Source: an uncultured Bacteroidales bacterium (GTDB taxonomy: Bacteria; Bacteroidota; Bacteroidia; Bacteroidales; UBA932). From it: DNA of 39,475 nucleotides. Below the pieces are notes generated by a model that did no database searches, was not told the origin of the DNA, and saw nothing but the letters and a program-made list of their open reading frames with translations. Both the position numbers and the translations under genes were made by a program. Below are positions 1-8,474 of this stretch, piece after piece (position 1 is the stretch's first letter; each line of letters begins with the position of its first letter). Location: positions 1 to 39,475 of the forward strand of contig CALVAJ010000022.1 of assembly GCA_944325505.1 (NCBI GenBank), in the 5' to 3' direction.

Positions 1-672
1 CATTTTGACGCAAATGCGCTATTACGTTAGTTTTACATTATTATTTGTTTTTGCTTGACGCATCGCTTATGTATAAGGCTATTCCAAATGGGAATCTGAT
101 CCTATATAAGTAGGTTTCCAAACTATTAGTGTTGAGTGTAATTTACAAAGTGGCTTGTATCTATAGGGAACTTTATGGTCTCAAATCGTAGCGAATACAA
201 ATTAAACGATTTGATAATCAATTAAATATTGATTATATTTTGGTTCAAGTGTGGAGCCGATTTCATTTGTCTGCCAGGAGGTTGTGGTAAAACCTTGAAG
301 AAAACAAACGATATCCAATACTCCACACCCGAATTGATATGAGGAACAGGAGAACAACTATCCCCTTGCCGCATAGCCAAAAGGAATGAAAGAGTGCTGC
401 CCATCGTCCTTTCTTCATTGAAATTACCACATTTCCTGACAAGGACTTAGTGAAAACACTTTCATTAGTATGTATGCTGATCTCTCAGCTTTGCAAATGT
501 ATGAAAATATTTCCAAATACGGACAGCACTCATGGAGTATTGAATGACAAATTTAATAAAAAGAGGCACAACAGCACACAAACGGACAGTTTCCCGGAAT
601 TATAATTGTCATTTTTCTATCTTCGTGCGGAATGCGGAAAGTAGGAATAAAGGAATAGCCTGAGAGTATATG
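1..672. other. gene-poor AT-rich region
   Basis: I recognise no gene in this stretch. The open frames are short, and none has a recognisable domain or a convincing start. Two things stand out. The octamer TTGACGCA occurs at 5-12 and 55-62. An AT-rich inverted repeat has 9-base perfect arms at 214-222 (ATAATCAAT) and 228-236 (ATTGATTAT) around a 5-base spacer. The 3' end of tRNA-Cys points towards this region, a common place for island integration, but I see no duplicate of the tRNA 3' end that would mark an attachment site. Confidence 0.5.
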
Positions 673-712
673 CAAAAAAAATGAGCGTCGCCGCATCCCG
701 CGGGGACAACTC
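673..712 (-). terminator. intrinsic terminator of the tRNA-Cys unit
   Basis: Reading the minus strand, GAG..GTC..CCGC pairs with GCGG..GAC..CTC (683-712), a GC-rich hairpin with small internal mismatches. It is followed by a run of nine T (A-run at 673-681 on the plus strand). It lies about 50 bases past the tRNA-Cys 3' end, with no other gene between, so the tRNA is probably transcribed alone. Confidence 0.7.
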
Positions 713-760
713 ATACTAACCACATAATTAATAACACTAAAACTAATAACCAATAAGTCG

Positions 761-831
761 AGGTGCCAAGCAGAATCGAACTGCTGTACATGGTTTTGCA
801 GACCATTGCCTAACCACTCGGCCATAGCACC
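761..831 (-). tRNA. tRNA-Cys (GCA)
   Basis: The minus strand folds as a complete 71-base cloverleaf. The acceptor arm is GGTGCTA against TGGCACC. The anticodon arm is ATGGT-CTGCAAA-ACCAT, giving anticodon GCA. The T arm carries GTTCGATTC. The unpaired base 73 is T, the discriminator that cysteinyl-tRNA synthetase recognises, which supports the Cys call. The 3' CCA is not encoded (CGA follows), so it must be added after transcription. Confidence 0.96.
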
Positions 832-868
832 TTGTCTATTCAAAAGAACTCTTTTGTTTTTCGGACTG

Positions 869-900
869 CAAATATAGTACCTTTTCAGTGATTTTCCAAA
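869..900 (-). promoter_or_regulatory. Bacteroidota sigma-A promoter of tRNA-Cys
   Basis: On the minus strand TTTG (897-900) and TATATTTG (869-876) are separated by 20 bases, an excellent match to the Bacteroidota -33/-7 promoter. Between it and the tRNA lies a 16-base inverted repeat, CAAAAGA-AC-TCTTTTG (841-856), which would form a small hairpin in the pre-tRNA 5' leader. Confidence 0.75.
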
Positions 901-938
901 TTTCCTTCACATTTTACCCTTATTTTACCTGCAGTGTC

Positions 939-2156
939 CTATTCAACGTACAGCAGCAGGCCTTTAAGATACTCTCCTTCCGGATGATAGATATTGACGG
1001 AATGGTCTGCCGGCTGGTTGAGTCTGTCAAGGATACGCACGCTCCTGCCGGTCTGTGCCGCCGCTGAAAAGACCGCCAGAGCAAAAGCCTCTTTGTCGAC
1101 CACCTGCGAGCAGCTGTATGTAAATACCAGTCCCTTCGGAGCCACTTTCGATATGGCATACGCATTGAGTCTCTGGTATGCCCTCAAAGCATTTTTCAAT
1201 GCTCCCCTATGCTTGGCAAAAGCCGGAGGGTCGACAATCATAAGATCATACTTCCCTTCCGGAACGTTTTTCAGATAATCTATGGCATCACTGCAATATC
1301 CCGTATGAAGACCTGAATCAAAGCCGTTCAGAGCCACATTCTTTTCTACCATATCCATAGCCTTGGCCGAACTGTCTACTGAATCGACATGCAAAGCTCC
1401 GCCTGCAAGCGCATATACCGAAAATCCACCCGTATAGCAGAAAAGATTGAGTACGTTGCGTCCGTGCGCATGTCTTTCAACCAAAGCCCTGTTTTCCCTC
1501 TGATCAAGGAAAAAACCAGTCTTCTGTCCTGAAGTCCAGTTTACGAGAAAACTGTGTCCGTTTTCCATGACGGCAGTTTCGTCCGAATCAAAGCCGTCTT
1601 TCCTGTAAAGGTAGCCATCCACCAGGTCAAGGCCGGCCTTGAACGGAGCAGTACCGGAACTCTTGTCATATACGGCCTTGAGGGAGTCTCCATAAACCTT
1701 CCGCAAAGCATCGGTTATCTGTTTTCTGCTCCTGAACATGCCGGCGGAATGAGCCTGCAGGACACATACCCCGTCATAGTAATCGATTATGAGTCCCGGA
1801 AGGTTGTCCCCTTCACCATGAACCAGACGGTAACAGCTGGTCCTTGCATCAGTCACTGCTGCAGATAAAGGGTCTGAAGCCAGTCCGACGGCTATTCTCA
1901 CTTCAAGTGCTCTTCTGATCATTATTTCCCAGAATTCCGGACTGTTCACATCCTCATCGAAACTCAGTATCCTTACGGCTATGGAACCGATCTGATAATG
2001 GCCTGCGGCCATGAATGTGCCGTCGGAAGCATATACTCCGACCATGTCGCCCTCGGCCGGATTCCCGACAATCTGCGCGATAGCACCGGAAAAAACCCAC
2101 GGATGGAAACGTCTCAAAGACTCTTCCCTTCCCTTTTTCAGTATAACTTTAACCAT
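939..2156 (-). CDS. rlmI: 23S rRNA m5C methyltransferase, RlmI family
   Basis: This 405-residue protein has the two-part layout of the RlmI/YccW family. An N-terminal PUA RNA-binding domain (about residues 1-75, with VILKKGREESLRRFHPWVF) precedes a Rossmann-fold SAM methyltransferase domain. Visible motifs are the SAM-binding NLFCYTGGFSVYALAGG, DPPAFAK (motif IV), and SCSQ near residue 348, whose Cys349 is the expected cytosine-C5 catalytic residue. Family members methylate C1962 of E. coli 23S rRNA using S-adenosylmethionine; this exact target here is inferred from the family. The gene starts 6 bases after the stop of the exonuclease gene, so it is the last gene of the glnN-exonuclease-rlmI transcription unit. 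Confidence 0.88.
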   Translation of the reverse strand: MVKVILKKGREESLRRFHPWVFSGAIAQIVGNPAEGDMVGVYASDGTFMAAGHYQIGSIAVRILSFDEDVNSPEFWEIMIRRALEVRIAVGLASDPLSAAVTDARTSCYRLVHGEGDNLPGLIIDYYDGVCVLQAHSAGMFRSRKQITDALRKVYGDSLKAVYDKSSGTAPFKAGLDLVDGYLYRKDGFDSDETAVMENGHSFLVNWTSGQKTGFFLDQRENRALVERHAHGRNVLNLFCYTGGFSVYALAGGALHVDSVDSSAKAMDMVEKNVALNGFDSGLHTGYCSDAIDYLKNVPEGKYDLMIVDPPAFAKHRGALKNALRAYQRLNAYAISKVAPKGLVFTYSCSQVVDKEAFALAVFSAAAQTGRSVRILDRLNQPADHSVNIYHPEGEYLKGLLLYVE

Positions 2157-2162
2157 AGATGA

Positions 2163-2756
2163 CTAATCTTCTCTGGATTGCATAAGCCTGAGGTACATTT
2201 CCCTGCATACCCAGGCGTCCGTTGCGGCATATTTTGCCTGAGCCTCCGAAAGGGTCTCGGCCTCCCAGTTGGAAAGCTGCTGGGATTTGGATATCTTGAA
2301 CCCGAGGATTATCGCCGTCATTTTCTTGACGCTCTTGTCTTTGATTCCGAACTCCGGGACGATCTTCTGCAGGTCGACAAAGGCTCTGGGCTCAAAGTCC
2401 CTGTACCTCTGCAGTCCGCGTATATCATCATTGACGGCAGCTCCTACCTTGATAATCCTGTCATTCGAAAGCAGGTTGCACAGCCTGCGGTGCATGCCGG
2501 TACCTTTAATCCGGAACAGATATGCCCTCCCCGGCCCTGAAAGCTGGAGAAGCGCCACTCCGTATCTGGGCTGGTCCGGAGAAAAACATGGTCTGGTCTC
2601 CGTATCGAAGCCTATGATTTTCTGGCTTCTCAGATAATTTACAGCCCTGTTGAACTCGGCTCCTACTGCATCTATGACGAATATCTTTCCCGGGAAGCTG
2701 GCCAGTTCCAGCTTCTCCAGGTCTTCAGCAGAAATACTTTCTTTAAAATTTACCAT
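2163..2756 (-). CDS. DEDDy-type 3'-5' exonuclease domain protein
   Basis: This 197-residue protein consists almost entirely of one 3'-5' exonuclease domain of the RNase D/WRN type. All three exonuclease motifs are visible. Exo I is GFDTETRP (D and E of DxE), Exo II is KVGAAVNDDIRGL, and Exo III is YAATDAW (YxxxD, the DEDDy signature). There is no HRDC or polymerase domain, so this is a stand-alone nuclease like those common in Bacteroidota. The natural substrate, RNA or DNA ends, cannot be told from sequence. The gene begins 3 bases after the glutamine synthetase stop codon and ends 6 bases before rlmI, which indicates co-transcription. Confidence 0.85.
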   Translation of the reverse strand: MVNFKESISAEDLEKLELASFPGKIFVIDAVGAEFNRAVNYLRSQKIIGFDTETRPCFSPDQPRYGVALLQLSGPGRAYLFRIKGTGMHRRLCNLLSNDRIIKVGAAVNDDIRGLQRYRDFEPRAFVDLQKIVPEFGIKDKSVKKMTAIILGFKISKSQQLSNWEAETLSEAQAKYAATDAWVCREMYLRLMQSRED

Positions 2757-2759
2757 CTA

Positions 2760-4934
2760 TTAGAAGAACAACAGTTCACGGTACTTTGGCAAAGGCCACA
2801 TCTCATCATCCACTACCATTTCCAGGTGGTCGGCACTGTACCTCACCTTGTCCATCAGGTCCTTGACCTCATGGGAGTAGACCTTTGCCCTTTCGGCGAT
2901 ATCCTCGATCCTGTTGGCTTTCTTGCGAGCCTCTACAAGCGCCTCGACATCATGTGAGATGGCGTTTGTCAGGCAGGAAATGTTCTTGAGGGTGGCGAAC
3001 TCCGATGAACAAAGGTTCTTGTACTCCTCCCCGAAGATTTCCTTGACACCGCGGACATTCTCGATAAGGATATTCTGGTACCTTACTGCAGCCGGCAGCA
3101 CATGATTCAGGCATATATCGCCGATTACCCTGGCCTCTATCTGCAGTTTCTTGACGTATGTCTCGTTAAGCACCTCGAACCTGGCTTCCACTTCATTCGG
3201 AGCAAGTATTCCGAGCTCTGAAAAGAGATCGACGGTCTTTTTCTCATGATAGACCTCGTATGCCTCCGGAACATTCTTCACGGCCCTCAGGCCACGGCGT
3301 GCGGACTCTTCCTCCCATTCCTTGCTGTAGCCGTTGCCTTCGAACATTATGGCCCTGGACTCATGGATGAATTTACGTACGGTATTCATTACTGCGGTAG
3401 ATACATCCTCTCCCTTTGCTGTCTGTGCATCCACTTCGGAGCGGAACAGGCGCAGCGACTGGGCCACGGCCGCATTCAGCACGTAAGTGGCGGACGCCAC
3501 GTTCATTGAAGAACCGAGTGCGCGGAATTCAAACCGGTTGCCGGTGAAAGCGAACGGGGATGTCCTGTTGCGGTCTGTATTGTCAGGGAAGATTTCCGGT
3601 ATGGAATTGACTATCTTTATGGATTCGAGACCTGCTTCCGACTCAGGAAGAGACTCCATATTCTCGATGGCCTTGAAGATGCCGTAGAGAGTAGAGCCGG
3701 AAAATATCGACATGACGGCTGGCGGAGCCTCGTGGCCGCCGAGCCGGTATGAGTTGCTCAAAGAAGCGACGCTTGTCATGAGCAGATAATGATGCTCGTA
3801 AACGGCACGCACCACAGCTGCATAGAAAGACAGGAACTGCAGGTTCTTGTTCGGGGTCTTGCCCGGAGAAAGAAGGTTCACTCCGGTATTTGTAACCATA
3901 GACCAGTTGCAGTGCTTTCCGGACCCGTTCACCCCGTCGAAAGGCTTTTCGTGGAAAAGCACTTTCAGATGGTGCTTTTCCGCCACTTTCTGCATGATGA
4001 TCATCAGCATCATGTTCTGGTCGATGGCCTTGGTGGCGCTGCAGAAGACAGGAGCGCACTCGAACTGGTTCGGAGCGACCTCGTTGTGTCTGGTCTGGAG
4101 CAGGATGCCGAGCTTGTATGCCTCTGTCTCGAAGTCTTTCATGAATGCGCTTACCCTTGAAGGAATCGCCCCGAAATAGTGGTCTTCGAGCTGCTGGTCC
4201 TTGGCAGAAGTGTGTCCGATGACAGTGCGGTTGCAGAGGACAAGGTCAGGCCTTGCATTATAAAGGGACTCGTCTACAAGGAAATACTCCTGTTCAAGAC
4301 CAAGGTTGACACCTACGCTCCTGACAGACTCGTCGAAAAGATTCGCGACTGAAGTGGCGGCTTCACTGAGAGCCTGCAGCGACTTCAGGTTAGGCACTTT
4401 CGTATCCAGCGCCTCTCCAGTATAGGAAACGAAAACAGAGGGGATACACAGCGTCCCGTCAAGCAGGAACACAGGGGATGAAGGGTCCCATGCCGAGTAT
4501 CCGCGAGCTTCGAATGTGTTTCTCAGTCCTCCGTTAGGAAAACTTGATGCGTCCGGCTCCTGCTGGACAAGCGCGCTTCCGTTGAATTTCTCGAATGCCT
4601 TTCCTTCTTTCACGGTAATGAAAGCCTCGTGCTTTTCTGCAGTAGCGTCTGTAAGCGGCTGGAACAGATGGGTATAATGTGTCGCACCGTTTTCCATCGC
4701 CCAGGCCTTCATGCCGGAAGCGATCTCGTTTGCGACCTCCCTGTCGATTTTACCGCCGAACTTAACTGCAGACAAAACAGCTTCATAAGCCTGCTGGGAC
4801 ATGTACCCTCTCATCTTGTCGAGGTCAAACACATTCCGGCCGAAATAATGCGAAACCGGTCCGTTTTCAACATAGAAACGCTCCGTCTTGTGCGAAGCCG
4901 CCTCATTCAAGGCTCTTTGTCTAAATGCAGCCAT
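2760..4934 (-). CDS. glnN: glutamine synthetase type III
   Basis: The product makes glutamine from glutamate, ammonia and ATP, and is the large GSIII form (724 residues from the chosen start) found in Bacteroidota and some cyanobacteria. Conserved GSIII blocks are present: the N-terminal YFGRNVFD and ENGATHYTHLFQPLT, then EVAPNQFECAPVF, the ATP/glutamate block FHEKPFDGVNGSGKHCNWS, and NRTSPFAFTGNRFEFRALGSS. The frame stays open upstream to 5123. The ATG at 4934 is preferred because family homology begins there (MAAFRQRAL) and because a -7 box at 4968-4975 places the transcript start about 28 bases upstream. It heads a unit with the exonuclease and rlmI. Its promoter is back-to-back with that of the aminotransferase gene. 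Confidence 0.95.
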   Translation of the reverse strand: MAAFRQRALNEAASHKTERFYVENGPVSHYFGRNVFDLDKMRGYMSQQAYEAVLSAVKFGGKIDREVANEIASGMKAWAMENGATHYTHLFQPLTDATAEKHEAFITVKEGKAFEKFNGSALVQQEPDASSFPNGGLRNTFEARGYSAWDPSSPVFLLDGTLCIPSVFVSYTGEALDTKVPNLKSLQALSEAATSVANLFDESVRSVGVNLGLEQEYFLVDESLYNARPDLVLCNRTVIGHTSAKDQQLEDHYFGAIPSRVSAFMKDFETEAYKLGILLQTRHNEVAPNQFECAPVFCSATKAIDQNMMLMIIMQKVAEKHHLKVLFHEKPFDGVNGSGKHCNWSMVTNTGVNLLSPGKTPNKNLQFLSFYAAVVRAVYEHHYLLMTSVASLSNSYRLGGHEAPPAVMSIFSGSTLYGIFKAIENMESLPESEAGLESIKIVNSIPEIFPDNTDRNRTSPFAFTGNRFEFRALGSSMNVASATYVLNAAVAQSLRLFRSEVDAQTAKGEDVSTAVMNTVRKFIHESRAIMFEGNGYSKEWEEESARRGLRAVKNVPEAYEVYHEKKTVDLFSELGILAPNEVEARFEVLNETYVKKLQIEARVIGDICLNHVLPAAVRYQNILIENVRGVKEIFGEEYKNLCSSEFATLKNISCLTNAISHDVEALVEARKKANRIEDIAERAKVYSHEVKDLMDKVRYSADHLEMVVDDEMWPLPKYRELLFF

Positions 4935-4967
4935 AAAACGATAGAAATTAATTTTAAAGAACGACCG

Positions 4968-4975
4968 CAAAGGTA
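4968..4975 (-). promoter_or_regulatory. -7 box of glnN promoter
   Basis: The minus strand reads TACCTTTG, a full match to TAnnTTTG, 33 bases before the glnN ATG. No clear -33 TTG is present at the usual distance, so activation by a factor, or a weak promoter, is possible. Only 12 bases separate it from the divergent -7 box. Confidence 0.55.
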
Positions 4976-4987
4976 AGTAAAAAATAT

Positions 4988-4995
4988 TAACTTTG
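4988..4995 (+). promoter_or_regulatory. -7 box of aminotransferase promoter
   Basis: TAACTTTG matches TAnnTTTG and lies 33 bases before the ATG at 5029, mirroring the glnN promoter on the other strand. The expected -33 position falls inside the glnN -7 region and shows no TTG. Confidence 0.55.
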
Positions 4996-5028
4996 TCGGC
5001 GTTTAAGAAATTTATAAAACAATCGGTC

Positions 5029-6240
5029 ATGGTTAAAATCTCCCAGAAAGCCCAACTTATGCCGGCATCGGCAATCAGAAAACTCGTTCCTCTGTCAGAC
5101 GCCGCAAAAAAACAAGGAGTCAAAGTCTATCACCTGAACATGGGGCAGCCGGATTCCAAAATCAATTCTCCGGAATGCGCGATAGACGCAATCAGGAATT
5201 TCAAAGGGACCAATGTCCCGTATTCAAATTCGGCCGGACTGATCGAGCTTCGTGAAGGACTCGTAGAAAAATATTATAAGAAAATAGGTATTAATATAGA
5301 AGTTCCGGAGCTGCTTGTTACTGTCGCCGGCAGCGAGTCAGTGCTTATGTCTCTCGAAATCACCTGCAATGCAGGAGATGAAGTGATCGTAGTGGAGCCG
5401 TTCTACACCAACTACAATACATTCGCCTTCATGAACGAAATCACCCTGAAGGCCGTACCGACAGACATAAGGAACGGGTTCCAGCTCCCTCCTATAGAGG
5501 AGTTCGAGAAAGCCATTACGGACAAGACGAAGGCAATACTTGTCTGCAATCCGGGAAATCCTACCGGCACCCTCTATTCAAAGGAAAGCATGCTTGCCCT
5601 TGGGGAAATAGTAAAGAAACACGACCTTTTCCTGATTTCAGATGAAGTGTACAGGGAATTCTGCTATACTGACGAGCCGCATTTCTCTGCGATGAACATC
5701 CCTGGAGCGGAACAGAACGTGATCCTTATCGATTCGGTATCGAAACGATACAATCTTTGCGGTGTGCGTGTGGGATGCATTGTTTCACATAACAGGGAAG
5801 TAATGGCAGCCGCATTAAAATACGGACAGGCCCGTCTCTGTCCGCCTGTCCTCGGCCAGATCGCTGCCATCGGTGCCCTCGACACCACGGACGAATATCT
5901 GCACGATGTACGCGCCGAGTATATCAGAAGACGTGACTATATGATAGAAAACCTGAATATGATTCCGGGAGTATACACCCCGCTTCCTATGGGTGCATTC
6001 TATACCGTTGCGGAACTTCCTGTGGACGATACGGAGAAATTCGCAAGATGGATGCTCGAGGAGTTCAGATACAACGGAGAGACCACGATGGTGACACCGG
6101 CAGCGTCATTCTTCAAGACTCCGGGGAAAGGGAAAAACTATGCGAGACTGGCATATGTGCTTGAAATACCGGAACTCGAAAAGGCGCTCAAATGCCTTGC
6201 CGAAGGACTGAAGGCCTATCCCGGCAGGACGATTCAGTAG
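5029..6240 (+). CDS. PLP-dependent class I/II aminotransferase
   Basis: This 403-residue fold-type I aminotransferase belongs to the aspartate aminotransferase superfamily. Visible features are NPGNPTGT (the NPxNPTG substrate and cofactor loop), SDEVYREF, and DSVSKRYNLCGVRVG, whose Lys239 should form the Schiff base with pyridoxal phosphate. The substrate amino acid cannot be fixed from sequence; aspartate/glutamate-type transamination is likely. The frame could begin at TTG 4993, but that would start inside the promoter, and homology starts at MVKISQKAQLMPAS, so ATG 5029 is used. It is divergent from glnN, which suggests linked nitrogen metabolism. It ends 2 bases from the convergent efflux gene with no terminator between. 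Confidence 0.88.
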   Translation: MVKISQKAQLMPASAIRKLVPLSDAAKKQGVKVYHLNMGQPDSKINSPECAIDAIRNFKGTNVPYSNSAGLIELREGLVEKYYKKIGINIEVPELLVTVAGSESVLMSLEITCNAGDEVIVVEPFYTNYNTFAFMNEITLKAVPTDIRNGFQLPPIEEFEKAITDKTKAILVCNPGNPTGTLYSKESMLALGEIVKKHDLFLISDEVYREFCYTDEPHFSAMNIPGAEQNVILIDSVSKRYNLCGVRVGCIVSHNREVMAAALKYGQARLCPPVLGQIAAIGALDTTDEYLHDVRAEYIRRRDYMIENLNMIPGVYTPLPMGAFYTVAELPVDDTEKFARWMLEEFRYNGETTMVTPAASFFKTPGKGKNYARLAYVLEIPELEKALKCLAEGLKAYPGRTIQ

Positions 6241-6242
6241 TC

Positions 6243-7166
6243 TTAGTCCGCGGAGCCGCTGCAGCGGCACTCCGTTTCATGGCAACGGGATGAGAGGCTT
6301 TCGATTTCAAGCGTAGAATGCTGTATCCCGAGTTTCAGGAGCCTGTGCCTGAGGTTATCCTTGACAGATTCCATCTGCTGCAGATCAGAAATGACTACAT
6401 GCGCTGTCAGAGCGGTTTCGGTAGTGCTGATCGGCCATACATGCAGATGGTGGATATCCTTGACGCCGGGCTCTTGAAGTATTTCAGAACGTATCTCATC
6501 GGTATCTATCCCTGCAGGCACCGCATCTATCGACATCCTGAAACTTTCAGCCAGCAGATTCCAGGTGGACAGCAGAATCACTCCGGCGATCGCCAGCCCG
6601 ATAATAGGATCAATCACGGAAAATCCTGTAATGGATATTATGACTCCGGACACGACCACTCCGGCAGACACGAGAGTATCGGTGAGCATATGAAGGTAAG
6701 CTCCCTTTGTGTTGATGTCGTGTTTCTGGCGTTTCATCAGCATAATGGCAGTGATTCCGTTGACCAGTATGCCCGCTGCCGCCGTCCAGGAGATGACAGC
6801 CCCGCTGACAGGAGCCGGATCATTGAACTTCCTTATACTCTCGACAATAATGGCCCCTACGGCGACCAGAAGGATGATGGCGTTGAGAAATGAAATCAGG
6901 ACCGAAGTTTTACGGTAGCCGTATGTGAATCTTTTTGTCGGACGGGATGATGACAGCCTGAATGCGAGCATTGCCAGAAGAAGGCTAAAGACATCGCTCA
7001 GGTTATGCCCTGCATCGGAAAGGAGCCCTATCGAGTCGGAAAGGAATCCTATTCCGGCTTCAACTGCCACAAAAAGGAGGTTAAGGACAACTGCCGTAAC
7101 GTAAATCCCGTTAAGCGAAGTAATGGCATGAGAATGATGATGGTGGATATGTGACTGCGCTTCCAT
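6243..7166 (-). CDS. cation diffusion facilitator (zinc efflux type)
   Basis: This 307-residue inner-membrane transporter of the CDF family exchanges Zn2+ or a similar divalent cation for protons. It has six predicted membrane helices followed by a cytoplasmic domain. The two metal-site motifs are DAGHNLSD (D51, H54, D58) in helix 2 and HMLTDTLVSAGVV in helix 5. The N-terminus is His-rich (HIHHHHSH, residues 6-13), as in zinc-specific CDFs. The C-terminus ends in a short Cys-containing tail (CHETECRC), a possible extra metal-binding site. Zinc specificity is inferred from the HxxxD pairs and resemblance to CzcD/ZitB; cobalt or cadmium export cannot be excluded. It has its own promoter. Confidence 0.9.
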   Translation of the reverse strand: MEAQSHIHHHHSHAITSLNGIYVTAVVLNLLFVAVEAGIGFLSDSIGLLSDAGHNLSDVFSLLLAMLAFRLSSSRPTKRFTYGYRKTSVLISFLNAIILLVAVGAIIVESIRKFNDPAPVSGAVISWTAAAGILVNGITAIMLMKRQKHDINTKGAYLHMLTDTLVSAGVVVSGVIISITGFSVIDPIIGLAIAGVILLSTWNLLAESFRMSIDAVPAGIDTDEIRSEILQEPGVKDIHHLHVWPISTTETALTAHVVISDLQQMESVKDNLRHRLLKLGIQHSTLEIESLSSRCHETECRCSGSAD

Positions 7167-7191
7167 GGCCTGTATCCTGTATTAACGGTGG

Positions 7192-7228
7192 CAAATGTAT
7201 ACACTGGGGGTTACAACCTGGTTGCAAA
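7192..7228 (-). promoter_or_regulatory. efflux gene promoter with candidate operator
   Basis: The minus strand carries TACATTTG (7192-7199), a match to the -7 box, 25 bases upstream of the efflux gene ATG. A 15-base near-palindrome, TACAACC-T-GGTTGCA (7212-7226, one mismatched pair), lies just upstream of the box, where -33 contacts are expected. That position suits a metal-responsive regulator, but which one is unknown. Confidence 0.45.
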
Positions 7229-7268
7229 TCCCTCCTGTCCTGAGACCCTTATCAGAAAAAGCACATGG

Positions 7269-8474
7269 TCATACTCCGAGGCCGGACCAGAACGAGTCGG
7301 CTGATGCCCTGAGAGATTCTACGGCAACGTGGACGGCTGCCCTGATATCAGGATCGCTGAAACGGAAACAGGAGGTCTCCGGAGACATGCCTGCCGCCTT
7401 CAGAAGCTGCGTCTTTCTGCTGTCGGATGCGGCATCTGGACAAATGAAATCCTTGCCGAGCAGCATAGACAGGACCAGAAGGTGGTATGACGTACCGACC
7501 GTACAGGCAGCATTGTCTATGAGGCTGATGAATTCTGACGGGGCGGCAGGGTAAAAGGCTTCCGCAGTCCGGTATTTTCCTGCCCCGCCTGCCGAACCGT
7601 CCGTTACACGCACGATACGGAGGCGTTTGTCTGACGGGAGTATACCGGAAGCATTCCTGCCAAGCATGCCGGATGCTGCCGCATCGGCAAGAAGCTCTGC
7701 CTTTCCGTCGTTTTTCCCGGGAGAATAATACAGTATATATTTTCCGGCATTGGCTTTTGCTGCCGCGTTAAAAGAATGTGCAAGGGATCTGTAGAATCCT
7801 GCATCATGCAGCAGGACAGGATCCGGCATTACCGGACACGGGGAGCCGGCAAGAGCGCCGGAAAAGAGAAAATCCGCTGTGGAGCTCTCTCTGACAGAAA
7901 GTGCATCATATTCAGACAGAAGCTCTTTTATCTTCTCTTGCAGGGAAGCGGAAGACCGGTTACCTGATTCCCGGAATGACGGGAAGTCTCCGGAAGGTCC
8001 TGAGGATGGTGCATATGCCACCCTTTTGGGACAGCCTGAGGCTCCTTTCCCGTCGAGAAAATCCAGAAAATACGCCAGGGAAAAATCGATGGCGCACGGA
8101 TTCCATATCTGGTCACTGCCCGTAACTATCATATCGAAAGAAGACCAGTCATAAGAGCGGAGCATTTCTTCATTTCTGAAACACACGCCTGTAAGATGCA
8201 TGTTTTCTGATGCAAACCGTTTAAAAGCATACCTTTTTGAAGCCATCCGGCGGATTTCTCCCCATTCTGACAATAGCCGGCGGACAGTTTGTTTGGCGTT
8301 GTATATAGAGTTGAAACACAGCGGTGCAGGATACAGGCGCCGCTGGGCCGGACTGCGGAAATCTATAATCAATACTTCATGGCCTCTGGATATCAGATAT
8401 TCCTGCAGGGCATATGCCTGCAGGACCGACCCATAGTTAAGGGACGCATGGAATGTCAGTATACCGATTTTCAT
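7269..8474 (-). CDS. polysaccharide pyruvyl transferase family protein
   Basis: The 401-residue protein begins with MKIGILTFHASLNYGSVLQAYALQ, the N-terminal signature of the polysaccharide pyruvyl transferase family (PF04230), which adds ketal-linked pyruvate to sugars using phosphoenolpyruvate. Further family features are IVTGSDQIWNP, YILYYSPG and, towards the C-terminus, VGTSYHLLVLSMLLGKDFIC. In Bacteroidota this family is usually found with FrhB-like proteins in capsule or O-antigen loci, as here. Its first 4 bases overlap the end of the FrhB-like gene (ATGA overlap), indicating translational coupling. It is the last gene of the operon. The acceptor sugar is unknown. Confidence 0.85.
   Translation of the reverse strand: MKIGILTFHASLNYGSVLQAYALQEYLISRGHEVLIIDFRSPAQRRLYPAPLCFNSIYNAKQTVRRLLSEWGEIRRMASKRYAFKRFASENMHLTGVCFRNEEMLRSYDWSSFDMIVTGSDQIWNPCAIDFSLAYFLDFLDGKGASGCPKRVAYAPSSGPSGDFPSFRESGNRSSASLQEKIKELLSEYDALSVRESSTADFLFSGALAGSPCPVMPDPVLLHDAGFYRSLAHSFNAAAKANAGKYILYYSPGKNDGKAELLADAAASGMLGRNASGILPSDKRLRIVRVTDGSAGGAGKYRTAEAFYPAAPSEFISLIDNAACTVGTSYHLLVLSMLLGKDFICPDAASDSRKTQLLKAAGMSPETSCFRFSDPDIRAAVHVAVESLRASADSFWSGLGV

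Noticed and set aside
264-350. Plus-strand translation with a P-loop-like GGCGKT.
   Set aside because: It has no start codon, stops quickly, and has no other ATPase motif; the match is chance.
553-843. Open frame of 96 codons on the minus strand.
   Set aside because: It runs through the tRNA-Cys gene and its terminator hairpin, so it is not a protein gene.
4935-5123. N-terminal extension of glutamine synthetase to the ATG at 5123.
   Set aside because: It would run through both divergent promoters and into the aminotransferase gene; family homology starts at 4934.
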